Shown here: piece by piece, positions 50,784 through 58,672 of the stretch
How the letters are laid out: each line of letters begins with the position of its first letter
Numbering within the stretch: the first letter of the stretch is position 1
The notes under the pieces: model-generated
Databases searched by the model: none
What the model was told of the DNA's origin: nothing
Seen by the model: the letters and a program-made list of their open reading frames with translations, nothing else
Assembly (NCBI GenBank): GCA_021153265.1
Contig: JAGKTU010000001.1
Location: forward strand, 12,901 to 76,900
Direction of reading: 5' to 3'
Length of the DNA stretch: 64,000 bases
Source of the DNA: Clostridia bacterium
GTDB taxonomy: Bacteria; Bacillota; Clostridia; Oscillospirales; Oscillospiraceae
Program-made: the position numbers and the translations under genes

Positions 50784-50990
50784 ATGAACATGAATGAAGT
50801 CATCGCCCGGATCAATGAGCTGGCAAGAAAAGCAAAGTCCCCCGAAGGTCTGACCGCCGAGGAACTTATCGAGCGGGACAAGCTGCGCCGCATCTACATC
50901 GATTCCGTGAAGGCCAATCTGGTGGGACATTTGGAGAACACCTATATCGTCCGTCCCGACGGAACTAAGGAAAAGATCGAGCACAAATGA
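50784..50990 (+). CDS. ynzC: DUF896 protein (YnzC-like)
   Basis: 68 residues of the DUF896/UPF0291 family: [40 protein letters not shown] and [18 protein letters not shown]. In B. subtilis YnzC is a small helical protein in the LexA-controlled yneA operon; its molecular role is unclear. GAGG lies 8 nt before the ATG. Ends at a strong terminator. Confidence 0.93.
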   Translation: MNMNEVIARINELARKAKSPEGLTAEELIERDKLRRIYIDSVKANLVGHLENTYIVRPDGTKEKIEHK

Positions 50991-50995
50991 GATTT

Positions 50996-51021
50996 CCCGG
51001 CTGCACAGCAGCCGGGTTTTT
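50996..51021 (+). terminator. Terminator of ylmH-ynzC
   Basis: Nine-bp stem CCCGGCTGC (50996-51004) with 51008-51016, loop ACA, then T5. Confidence 0.92.
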
Positions 51022-51045
51022 ACTCTTCCATATTCGATTGTTTTC

Positions 51046-51054
51046 TGCTATAAT
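51046..51054 (+). promoter_or_regulatory. Extended -10 promoter of ygiQ
   Basis: TGCTATAAT at 51046-51054, 30 nt before the ATG. No good -35. Confidence 0.6.
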
Positions 51055-51084
51055 AGAGAAAATGTACATTTGAGGAGGCAAGGT

Positions 51085-53001
51085 ATGGAATTTTTGCCCA
51101 TCAATCGAAAAGAAATGCTGGAACGGGGCTGGGAAAGCTGCGATTTCGTCTATGTTATCGGCGATGCTTATGTGGATCATCCCTCCTTCGGTCATGCCAT
51201 CATCAGCCGAATCTTAGAAAGTCACGGCTACTCTGTCGGCATCATCTCCCAGCCGGACTGGAAAAATCCCAAGTCCATCGACGTTTTCGGACGTCCCCGA
51301 CTGGGTTTTCTGGTTTCCGGCGGCAATATGGACTCCATGGTGAATCACTATTCCGTCACCAAGCACCGCCGCAAGACCGATGCTTTCACCCCCGGCGGTG
51401 AAATGGGCAAGCGCCCGGATTATGCCACTGTGGTCTACTGTAATCTGATCCGCCAGACCTACAAGGATGTTCCCATCCTCATCGGCGGCATCGAGGCATC
51501 CCTGCGGCGCTTAGGTCACTATGATTATTGGTCTGAATCCATGCGCCGTTCCCTCCTGCTGGATTCGCAGGCAGATATTCTCATGTACGGCATGGGCGAA
51601 AAGAGCATCGTGGAATTGGCCGACGCCCTGAATGCCGGCATGGATGCGAAGGATATCACCTACATCGACGGCACGGTGTTTAAGACAGCCGAGCTGGACG
51701 AAAGCCTGCCCACCATCGTGCTGCCCTCCTTCGAAGAAGTGAAGGCCAATAAGAAAAAGTACGCCGAATCCTTCAAAATTCAGTACGGAAACTGCGACCC
51801 CTTCACCGCCAAGCGGCTGGCAGAGCCTTACGGTAAGGAATTTGTGGTGCAGAATCCGCCTCAAAAACCCCTGACCACCGAAGAAATGGATGCCGTCTAT
51901 GATCTGCCCTACGCCCGAACATGGCATCCCAGCTATGCGGCTAAGGGAGGCGTTCCCGCCATTGAGGAGGTCAAATTCAGTCTGGTATCCAACCGGGGCT
52001 GCTTTGGTGCTTGCTCCTTCTGCGCACTGACCTTCCATCAGGGCCGGATCATCCAGACCAGAAGCCATGAATCCATCCTAAAAGAAGCGGAAATCATGGT
52101 CAAGGACAAGGATTTCAAGGGTTATATTCACGACGTGGGCGGCCCTACCGCCAATTTCCGCCATCCCGCCTGCGATAAGCAGATGAGCAAGGGCGCCTGC
52201 GGCGGACGGCAGTGTTTGTATCCCACGCCTTGCAAGAACATGAAGGCCGATCACTCGGATTATGTAGCTCTGCTGCGGAAACTCCGGAAAATCCCGGGAG
52301 TTAAAAAGGTTTTTGTTCGTAGCGGTATCCGTTTCGACTATCTTCTTGCTGATAAAAAGGACACTTTTTTCAAAGAATTGGTCCAATTTCACATCTCCGG
52401 ACAGCTGAAAGTTGCACCGGAACATGTATCCGACGCTGTGTTGAGCCGTATGGGAAAGCCGAAGAATGCTGTCTACAACAAGTTTGTGGACAAGTATTTC
52501 GCCCTGAACAAGCAGTACGGTATGAATCAGTATCTTGTTCCCTATCTCATGTCCAGCCATCCCGGCTCTACGCTGAAAGAAGCCATCGAACTGGCAGAAT
52601 ACATCCGGGAAATGGGATATAACCCGGAGCAGGTGCAGGACTTCTACCCCACTCCCTCCACCCTGTCCACCGTGATGTATTACACAGGACTGGATCCCAG
52701 AACCATGGAAAAGGTCTATGTTCCCACCGATCCTCACGAGAAGGCCATGCAGAGAGCGCTGATCCAGTACCGCAATCCCAAGAACTACTATCTGGTTCGG
52801 GAGGCATTGCTCGCGGCCCATCGGGAGGACCTGATCGGCTCCGGACCGAAGTGTCTGATCCGGGCCGTGCCGCCCAGAACGGGTAAGCCCTCCGCACCGC
52901 CTCCCAAGGCACCGGCCAAAGGAAGAACGAGTCCCAAGACCCCAGCAAAGAAACCTCTTTCCAAGAAAGCACCTGCCAATCTGCAGAAGAAGAAAAGATA
53001 A
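51085..53001 (+). CDS. YgiQ-family radical SAM protein
   Basis: 638-residue radical SAM enzyme of the YgiQ family (UPF0313), reaction unknown. The N-terminal domain starts [20 protein letters not shown]; the cluster motif is CFGACSFC (CX3CX2C) within [20 protein letters not shown], and further Cys lie in [21 protein letters not shown], which may hold a second cluster. The last ~45 residues are a Pro/Ala/Lys tail ([15 protein letters not shown]...) probably disordered. The ATG at 51085 has GAGGAGG upstream. Confidence 0.92.
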   Translation: MEFLPINRKEMLERGWESCDFVYVIGDAYVDHPSFGHAIISRILESHGYSVGIISQPDWKNPKSIDVFGRPRLGFLVSGGNMDSMVNHYSVTKHRRKTDAFTPGGEMGKRPDYATVVYCNLIRQTYKDVPILIGGIEASLRRLGHYDYWSESMRRSLLLDSQADILMYGMGEKSIVELADALNAGMDAKDITYIDGTVFKTAELDESLPTIVLPSFEEVKANKKKYAESFKIQYGNCDPFTAKRLAEPYGKEFVVQNPPQKPLTTEEMDAVYDLPYARTWHPSYAAKGGVPAIEEVKFSLVSNRGCFGACSFCALTFHQGRIIQTRSHESILKEAEIMVKDKDFKGYIHDVGGPTANFRHPACDKQMSKGACGGRQCLYPTPCKNMKADHSDYVALLRKLRKIPGVKKVFVRSGIRFDYLLADKKDTFFKELVQFHISGQLKVAPEHVSDAVLSRMGKPKNAVYNKFVDKYFALNKQYGMNQYLVPYLMSSHPGSTLKEAIELAEYIREMGYNPEQVQDFYPTPSTLSTVMYYTGLDPRTMEKVYVPTDPHEKAMQRALIQYRNPKNYYLVREALLAAHREDLIGSGPKCLIRAVPPRTGKPSAPPPKAPAKGRTSPKTPAKKPLSKKAPANLQKKKR

Positions 53002-53035
53002 TATTTCAAAATGCACCAGAAAAGGATGAATGACT

Positions 53036-53560
53036 ATGGAAAACAAAAAGCGTTCCGGCATTGGCTCAATGATTCTGGCTGTCATAATACTGGTCTTGGG
53101 GGTTGGTTTCGGTATGCAGCGTATATTAGTCAGCGTTTCTGCATATTCTGAGCTTCCTTCAAACAAGGAAATCCGCGGCATGGAAGAATATCTGGAGTTG
53201 ATGGAGGATTTGGAAGAATTGCTGGATGATCCGTCAGAGTTCGAAACCATGAATGTTGAAGACTATCTTGACGACAAGTTGGAAGACAGCAAATTGACCA
53301 GTTCTCAAGAGCGGGATATACGGGAGCTGTATGACGTTATGCTTGCGGAAGCCGCCGGTGGTTCTATGGATCAAGAGATGGCCCAAAATTCCCTAACAAG
53401 AGAAATTGTGTACTACAGACAACAAATCCCCAATCCCGAACAGACTCGCATCCATATGAGAAACATGCTTATCATGGGCAGCGTATCCATTGTGCTGTCA
53501 CTGGTACTTTTCATAGTTTTGATGAAAAAAGCTGCCGCAAAAAGAAATTCATCACGCTAA
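53036..53560 (+). CDS. Membrane protein with acidic central domain, unrecognised
   Basis: 174 residues. One N-terminal helix (SMILAVIILVLGVGFGM), a strongly acidic helical stretch (EEYLELMEDLEELLDDPSEF and onward) that may form a coiled coil, and a C-terminal helix (IMGSVSIVLSLVLFIVLM) with a basic tail, so the acidic part lies on one face of the membrane. The second ATG (53036) is used: AGGA lies 9 nt from it but only 3 nt from the first. Codon use is more AT-rich than that of its neighbours. No family recognised. Confidence 0.7.
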   Translation: MENKKRSGIGSMILAVIILVLGVGFGMQRILVSVSAYSELPSNKEIRGMEEYLELMEDLEELLDDPSEFETMNVEDYLDDKLEDSKLTSSQERDIRELYDVMLAEAAGGSMDQEMAQNSLTREIVYYRQQIPNPEQTRIHMRNMLIMGSVSIVLSLVLFIVLMKKAAAKRNSSR

Positions 53561-53570
53561 ACACAAGCAA

Positions 53571-53602
53571 AATCCGCCTGGTGCAGCAGCACCAGGCGGA
53601 TT
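53571..53602 (-). terminator. Terminator between the membrane protein and folA
   Basis: Perfect 14-bp stem AATCCGCCTGGTGC (53571-53584) with 53589-53602, loop AGCA. The minus strand has TTTT after it (folA). Confidence 0.8.
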
Positions 53603-53604
53603 AT

Positions 53605-54090
53605 TCAGCTTTCTCTTCGTTTATACAGCAGCATTTCATAGGCAATGCCGTTTTCTTCGCCGGATTGGAGGGTTTCGGCCAGATACCAGTCATCGTCGGC
53701 ATCCAGATTGGGGAAATACGTGTCGGATTCCGGAGTCACGTGAACTTTCGTGATATAGGCGGTATCACAGAAGGGCATCATCTGTCGGTAAATGCTGCCG
53801 CCGCCAATGACCATGGCTCTTTGCACGGTTTTTGCCAGTTCTGCGGCCTCCTCAGGGCTGCGGCAGAGAGTGAAACCGGGGATTTCATCTGCGTTTCGGC
53901 TCAATGCCACATTGACACGGCCCGGCAGAGGTTTCTGTCCGGGAAAATCGGCAATGGTGCGGCGGCCCACGATGACCATGGCACCACGGGTGGTCTCCCG
54001 GAAGAATTTCCGGTCTGCGGACAGGGCAATGGGCTGGGTGCCATCCCGGCCAATGCCCCAATCGTCATAAACTGCTACGATTAATTCCAT
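53605..54090 (-). CDS. folA: Dihydrofolate reductase
   Basis: Reduces dihydrofolate to tetrahydrofolate with NADPH, regenerating the cofactor oxidised by ThyA. 161 residues: MELIVAVYDDWGIGRDG in place of the usual start, LSADRKFFRETTRGAMVIVGRRT, VALSRNADE, and VIGGGSIYRQMMP. The Met20-loop and GGG segments are intact. GAGGTG precedes the ATG. It follows thyA by 9 bases, the standard thyA-folA operon. Confidence 0.96.
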   Translation of the reverse strand: MELIVAVYDDWGIGRDGTQPIALSADRKFFRETTRGAMVIVGRRTIADFPGQKPLPGRVNVALSRNADEIPGFTLCRSPEEAAELAKTVQRAMVIGGGSIYRQMMPFCDTAYITKVHVTPESDTYFPNLDADDDWYLAETLQSGEENGIAYEMLLYKRRES

Positions 54091-54099
54091 GTTTCCACC

Positions 54100-54930
54100 T
54101 CAAATCGCCATAGGGATTTCGAAAGGGAAATCGTGGAACTTGTAATTCTCCATCTTGAAGGAGTCCTTGGTGAAGGCGTAGAAATCATCGATGGACTTAT
54201 CCATCTTGAATGCAGGCGCTTCGAAGCCCTCCTTCTCAAGCATCGCCTTCACAGCAGGGATATGGCGGTCATAGATATGGCAGTCGGCGATGACATGGAC
54301 AAATTCGCCCACCTCAAGGCCAGAGACCTGTGCCATCATATGGGTCAGCACCGCATACTGCACCACATTCCAGTTGTTGGCGGTGAGCATGTCCTGAGAA
54401 CGCTGATTAAGAATGGCGTTTAGCTTATTTCCGGTGACGTTGAAGGTCATGGAATACGCGCAGGGGTACAGGTTCATCTCATGCAGATCTTCAAAATTGT
54501 AGATATTGGTGAGGATGCGGCGGGAGGCAGGATTGTGCTTCAGGTCGTACAGCACACGATCCACCTGGTCCATGTCGCCCTCTTTATAGTGGTGCTTAAT
54601 GCCCAGCTGGTAGCCGTAGGCCTTGCCGATAGTGCCATCCTCGCCTGCCCACTCGTCCCAGACATGGCTGCCAAGATCGCAGATGCGATTGGACTTCTTC
54701 TGCCAGATCCAAAGCAGTTCGTCGATGGCGCTCTTCCAATAGGTACGGCGCAGGGTCATGATAGGGAATTCTTCCGCCAGATTATAGCGGTTGACCACGC
54801 CGAAGGTTTTGATGGTATGGGCAGGTGTACCATCCGCCCACTTGGGCCGCACATCCAGACCCTCATCGGAGTAGCCCTCCTCCAGAATCTTTCGGCATGT
54901 CTGCTTATAAAGCTCGTCTGCTCTGCTCAT
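54100..54930 (-). CDS. thyA: Thymidylate synthase
   Basis: Methylates dUMP to dTMP using methylene-tetrahydrofolate. 276 residues. RTYWKSAIDELLWIWQKKSN opens the conserved core; the catalytic Cys is in MNLYPCAYSMTF, the dUMP-binding NQRSQDM and the HVIADCHIYDRH block follow. GGGAGG precedes the ATG at 54930. Promoter on the minus strand: TTGAAA (54982-54987), 17 bp, TATAAT (54959-54964). Confidence 0.97.
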   Translation of the reverse strand: MSRADELYKQTCRKILEEGYSDEGLDVRPKWADGTPAHTIKTFGVVNRYNLAEEFPIMTLRRTYWKSAIDELLWIWQKKSNRICDLGSHVWDEWAGEDGTIGKAYGYQLGIKHHYKEGDMDQVDRVLYDLKHNPASRRILTNIYNFEDLHEMNLYPCAYSMTFNVTGNKLNAILNQRSQDMLTANNWNVVQYAVLTHMMAQVSGLEVGEFVHVIADCHIYDRHIPAVKAMLEKEGFEAPAFKMDKSIDDFYAFTKDSFKMENYKFHDFPFEIPMAI

Positions 54931-54997
54931 GGTAATACCTCCCTTGCACAGTTTTTTGATTATAGCACAATCCAGCCCAGCTTTCAATATAAAAAAT

Positions 54998-55030
54998 AAT
55001 CCCGCGAGAGAGAACTCTCGCGGGATTTTG
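54998..55030 (-). terminator. Terminator of the lysozyme-SH3 gene
   Basis: Perfect 13-bp stem AATCCCGCGAGAG (54998-55010) with 55015-55027, loop AGAA; the minus strand continues into ATTATTTTTT. Confidence 0.9.
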
Positions 55031-55032
55031 GC

Positions 55033-57261
55033 TTATTTCACATAGTCCATGCTGACCCAGCCCAAATCGGTACGGCCCCACGTGACCTTGCCGACCTTGG
55101 CGGTCTCCAGAATCACGATGACCGTGCCCTTGGTATAGCGGCCAACGATGGGATTGTTGGTGCCTGCTGCGCTGCGGACACTCAGTGCGCTGGCGGTGAC
55201 CTTACCGCTCTTCATCACACTGCCGGTGCCTGCATCCACACGAATGTAGCTCAGGCAGATCCAGCCCTTTTCGGTCTTGCCCCAAGTGACACCGTCAGCA
55301 ATCTTCTGCTCCGTGACCGTAACCTTGGTTCCCTTAACGTAGGTATCCACAACCTGGAAGTGCTTACCTGCGCCGGCACGGACGTTCAGACCTGCAGTGG
55401 TGATGCCGGTCAGGCTGCCGGTGGGGGTAGGAGTGGGAGTGGGGGTAGGCGCGGGAGTGGAAGGTGTGCCGGGAGTTTCGGTGGCAGGGGGTGTGACAGC
55501 GGCAGAATTCATCTTGACATAGCTCAGACAAATCCAGCCCTTTTCGGTTCTGCCCCAAACCTTGCCCTTGACGGTGGTCTGCTCCAGAACGGTGACCTTG
55601 TCGCCCTTGCGGTAGTAGTCCAGAATCTTGGCTGCGGTGCTGGGTTCCTTGCGGATACACAGAGCACTTGCAGTTACGGTGCCGGTACCATCACCCTCAG
55701 GGGTGGTGGAGCTTTCAGGAGGTGTAGGCGTATCGGGTGCGGGATCTGCACTGTCTGCAGGGGGCGTAGAAGGATCAATGGTAGACACATACATCCAATT
55801 GACGTAGTCCAGAGCGATCCAGCCCTTGCCGATATTGCCCCAGGTCAGGCCATCCGCCGTTTTGACCTCGATGATCTCCACATAGGTATCCTTTTTCAGG
55901 GTACCCAGACGTGCACCGCTCTTGCTGGGTGTCTGGCGAATCACCAGAGAGCTGGCGCGCACCGTGCCCTCGGCGATCATATCATCCATATTGCTGCCGC
56001 CGTTGAGAACGACGGAATCATAGTTGGTGTAGCGCAGGCAGACCCAGCCCTTGCTGAACTTGCCCCACTTATTCACGCCGGTGCCGTGGGTCTCGGTGAT
56101 CCACACCTGATCGCCATAATACAGACGGCCCAGCTTCTTATTATTGGTACCCGCGCCGCTGCGATAATTCACATAGTCACCGGTCACCGTTACGCGGACA
56201 CCCTCGCCGGTGATTTCCGCTTCCTTCTCCAGCACAACTTCAGTGCGGATATTCTTGGTATCCGCCTTAGCCGTCACATAGGAATCGGTCAGTTCCAGCC
56301 AGCCGCCATCGGCCAGCTTGCCGTACTTCAGACCATCCTCGTCCACATAGTCGGCAACAATGGTAACCTCTTCACCGTCGGTGAGCAGCTTGCTGTCTGC
56401 ATTCTTGTAGAAAACCTCCAGCGCGCCGCCGGTGACCTTTCGGGTGTAGCTTGCGGCAGTACCCTTAGGTGCCTTATCACTGTCCAGAGGGCCTTCATCC
56501 TTCTGCCAGTGGGCATACAAAGTCACAGCCTTGGTGTTGGCATCCAGAGTGGTGATCCACTCGCCGCCGTCCTTCTTGGTGTACCAGCCCATGAAGCGGT
56601 AGCCGGTATATTCGGGAACGACACGAATCTCCACAGGCTGCATAGCATCATAGCCCAGCGCATCGGTGCTGCAAACGCCGCCGTTGGGGTCCAAAATCAC
56701 GTAAGTATAGCTGGAAGGTGCATTGGTGCCGTAATAGCCGTTCAGATACAGATCGGCCTCGGTCAGACGGCGATTGATCAGGCTGGTCTTCACCACACCG
56801 CCGGCATGGCAATACTGGGTAAAGTAGTTGATCATCTCGTTGCCGGTCTTTCCGGCGATCACAGCATTCTTAAATGCACCGTCGCCTCCGACCCAGCCGG
56901 TACCCAGATTGTAGCTGAACAGAATCAGCGCATCAAACTGTGCCTGGCTCAGAGTCAGATTATTCTTTGCAGCGAAGTTGTTCACAACGTTTTCTGCACT
57001 GGCTAAGTACTGGCGCAGCAGCACATCTGCTTCGGCTCTGGTGATACCGTTGGGGTACTCATCCTTCTCACAAGCAGTACCATGGCCAATGGAGTAGTGC
57101 TTCACATCCCAGTACTGGGTCGCAGAAAAACCTTCCCAGTCCTTCAGAATCGCAACCGCTTTGTCGCTGGTTTTTAGCGCAGGCGCAGCCGACACTGTTG
57201 CAGGCAGCAAACTTGCGATCACTAACAAGGCCAGAAGGGCGCAAATCACTCTTCTTTTCAT
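55033..57261 (-). CDS. Secreted GH24 lysozyme with multiple SH3-like domains
   Basis: 742 residues, exported by a signal peptide (1-26, cleavage after VSA). A lysozyme domain of the T4/GH24 type follows (about 28-180): DWEGF with the catalytic-Glu position, YSIGHGT for the usual GYGH, SQAQFDALILFSYNLGTG and LINRRLTEADLYLNG. Next is one InlB B-like repeat (GYRFMGWYTKKDG...LYAHWQ), then at least six SH3_3-type modules, each ending in KGW-x-x-L-Y or similar, split by Pro/Thr linkers. It is probably an autolysin or muralytic enzyme acting outside the cell. Promoter TTGCAA (57319-57324), 17 bp, TATAAT (57296-57301). Confidence 0.9.
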   Translation of the reverse strand: MKRRVICALLALLVIASLLPATVSAAPALKTSDKAVAILKDWEGFSATQYWDVKHYSIGHGTACEKDEYPNGITRAEADVLLRQYLASAENVVNNFAAKNNLTLSQAQFDALILFSYNLGTGWVGGDGAFKNAVIAGKTGNEMINYFTQYCHAGGVVKTSLINRRLTEADLYLNGYYGTNAPSSYTYVILDPNGGVCSTDALGYDAMQPVEIRVVPEYTGYRFMGWYTKKDGGEWITTLDANTKAVTLYAHWQKDEGPLDSDKAPKGTAASYTRKVTGGALEVFYKNADSKLLTDGEEVTIVADYVDEDGLKYGKLADGGWLELTDSYVTAKADTKNIRTEVVLEKEAEITGEGVRVTVTGDYVNYRSGAGTNNKKLGRLYYGDQVWITETHGTGVNKWGKFSKGWVCLRYTNYDSVVLNGGSNMDDMIAEGTVRASSLVIRQTPSKSGARLGTLKKDTYVEIIEVKTADGLTWGNIGKGWIALDYVNWMYVSTIDPSTPPADSADPAPDTPTPPESSTTPEGDGTGTVTASALCIRKEPSTAAKILDYYRKGDKVTVLEQTTVKGKVWGRTEKGWICLSYVKMNSAAVTPPATETPGTPSTPAPTPTPTPTPTGSLTGITTAGLNVRAGAGKHFQVVDTYVKGTKVTVTEQKIADGVTWGKTEKGWICLSYIRVDAGTGSVMKSGKVTASALSVRSAAGTNNPIVGRYTKGTVIVILETAKVGKVTWGRTDLGWVSMDYVK

Positions 57262-57492
57262 ATGTATCCTTCTCCTTTTTCGTCTGGTTGTGGCTATTAT
57301 AGCAGATGCTGTCGAGAATTGCAACCCCTTTTTAACTTTTATTACATTTTTGTTACCGATTTTTATACAAAATAGTTCGCCGAACTATATCTATTTTGCA
57401 CATCAGCAAACTTTCTCTCCCGCTCCATTTTTCTGCAAGAGCATTGCGTTACAAAATAAACATTTTATGTCAATCTTTCCGATATTTCCGCA

Positions 57493-57521
57493 TTGACTTT
57501 CCGGTTCCCGGTTGATATACT
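57493..57521 (+). promoter_or_regulatory. Sigma-A promoter of mnmA
   Basis: TTGACT (57493-57498), 17-bp spacer, TATACT (57516-57521), 32 nt before the start. The 57325-57492 stretch between the two divergent promoters is AT-rich with no gene. Confidence 0.8.
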
Positions 57522-57552
57522 CCAAGAAAGTATCCAAGAAGGAGGCCGTGTC

Positions 57553-58629
57553 ATGGCGGAAAAGGTTTTGATCGGATTGAGCGGCGGTGTAGACAGCTCT
57601 GTTGCAGCGCTGCTGCTGCAAAATGCCGGATATGCGTGCATCGGCGCCACCATGCTGCTCCATGACGGTGCAGATGAAGCAACGTCCTGTGCCGCCGCAA
57701 AGGCAGTGGAAGATGCCCGGGCCGTGGCGCAGCGAATGGGGCTTCCCTTCCATGTTTTTTCCCTGCAGGATGCCTTCCGGGAGCATGTGATTGAGAATTT
57801 TATCCACTGTTATGAATGCGGCATGACACCCAATCCCTGCATTCAGTGCAATCGGCATCTGAAATTTGGTCTGTTTGTGCAAAAAGCGTTGGAATTGGGC
57901 TGTGATTATGTTGCTACCGGCCACTATGCCCAGATCCGTCGGGATGAAGTCTCCGGCAGATACCAGCTTTATAAAGCTGCGGATTCTGCCAAGGATCAGA
58001 CCTATTTTCTGTATACCCTGACCCAAGAGCAGCTTGCCCATGTCCGTTTCCCTCTGGGCGGCTTGACGAAAGCCGAGGCCAGAGAAATTGCAGAGAAAGC
58101 CGGTTTTGTAACGGCACGGAAACGGGACAGTCAGGATATCTGCTTTGTACCCGACGGGGATTACGTCCGCTTCATGGAAAGTTATACCGGAAAGAAATAC
58201 GAACCCGGTAATTATCTGGATCTTGACGGGAATGTGGTCGGACGGCACAAGGGCGCGGTCTGCTATACGCTGGGTCAGCGAAAGGGGCTGGGCATTGCCC
58301 TTGGTGCGCCGGTCTATGTATGCAGCAAGGATATGTCGGCCAATACCGTCACCGTCGGCCCCAACGAGGCTCTGTATTCCCGGGGTCTTCGGGCAAGGGA
58401 TTGGAACTGGTTCCCCTTCCCCTCTCTCCGCGAACCCCTTCGGGTCACCGCCAAGGCACGGCACAGTCAAAATGAGCAGCCTGCCACGGTATATCCCGAA
58501 GAAAACGGATTTGCCCGGGTGATCTTTGACACGCCCCAGCGGGCTTTGACCCCCGGACAGGCTGTGGTTTTGTATCAGGGCAACGATGTGGTCGGCGGCG
58601 GAACCATCGTGGAAATTCTGAGCGAATAA
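57553..58629 (+). CDS. mnmA: tRNA-specific 2-thiouridylase MnmA
   Basis: ATP-dependent thiolation of U34 in the anticodon of Lys, Glu and Gln tRNAs. 358 residues: PP-loop LIGLSGGVDSSVAALLL at the N-terminus, NPCIQCNRHLKFG with the first catalytic Cys, ATGHYAQI, KDQTYFLYTL, and the second Cys in DSQDICFVPDGDY; C-terminal beta domains complete. AAGGAGG precedes the ATG at 57553. It is a single gene with its own promoter and terminator. Confidence 0.97.
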   Translation: MAEKVLIGLSGGVDSSVAALLLQNAGYACIGATMLLHDGADEATSCAAAKAVEDARAVAQRMGLPFHVFSLQDAFREHVIENFIHCYECGMTPNPCIQCNRHLKFGLFVQKALELGCDYVATGHYAQIRRDEVSGRYQLYKAADSAKDQTYFLYTLTQEQLAHVRFPLGGLTKAEAREIAEKAGFVTARKRDSQDICFVPDGDYVRFMESYTGKKYEPGNYLDLDGNVVGRHKGAVCYTLGQRKGLGIALGAPVYVCSKDMSANTVTVGPNEALYSRGLRARDWNWFPFPSLREPLRVTAKARHSQNEQPATVYPEENGFARVIFDTPQRALTPGQAVVLYQGNDVVGGGTIVEILSE

Positions 58630-58630
58630 G

Positions 58631-58672
58631 AAAAAGGAGGAGCAGTCTAAATAGACTGCTCCTCCTTTTTTT
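58631..58672 (+). terminator. Bidirectional terminator
   Basis: Perfect 19-bp inverted repeat from 58631 to 58670 with a T-run at 58666-58672 and five leading A residues, ending mnmA (plus) and the convergent YfhO gene (minus). Confidence 0.93.
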
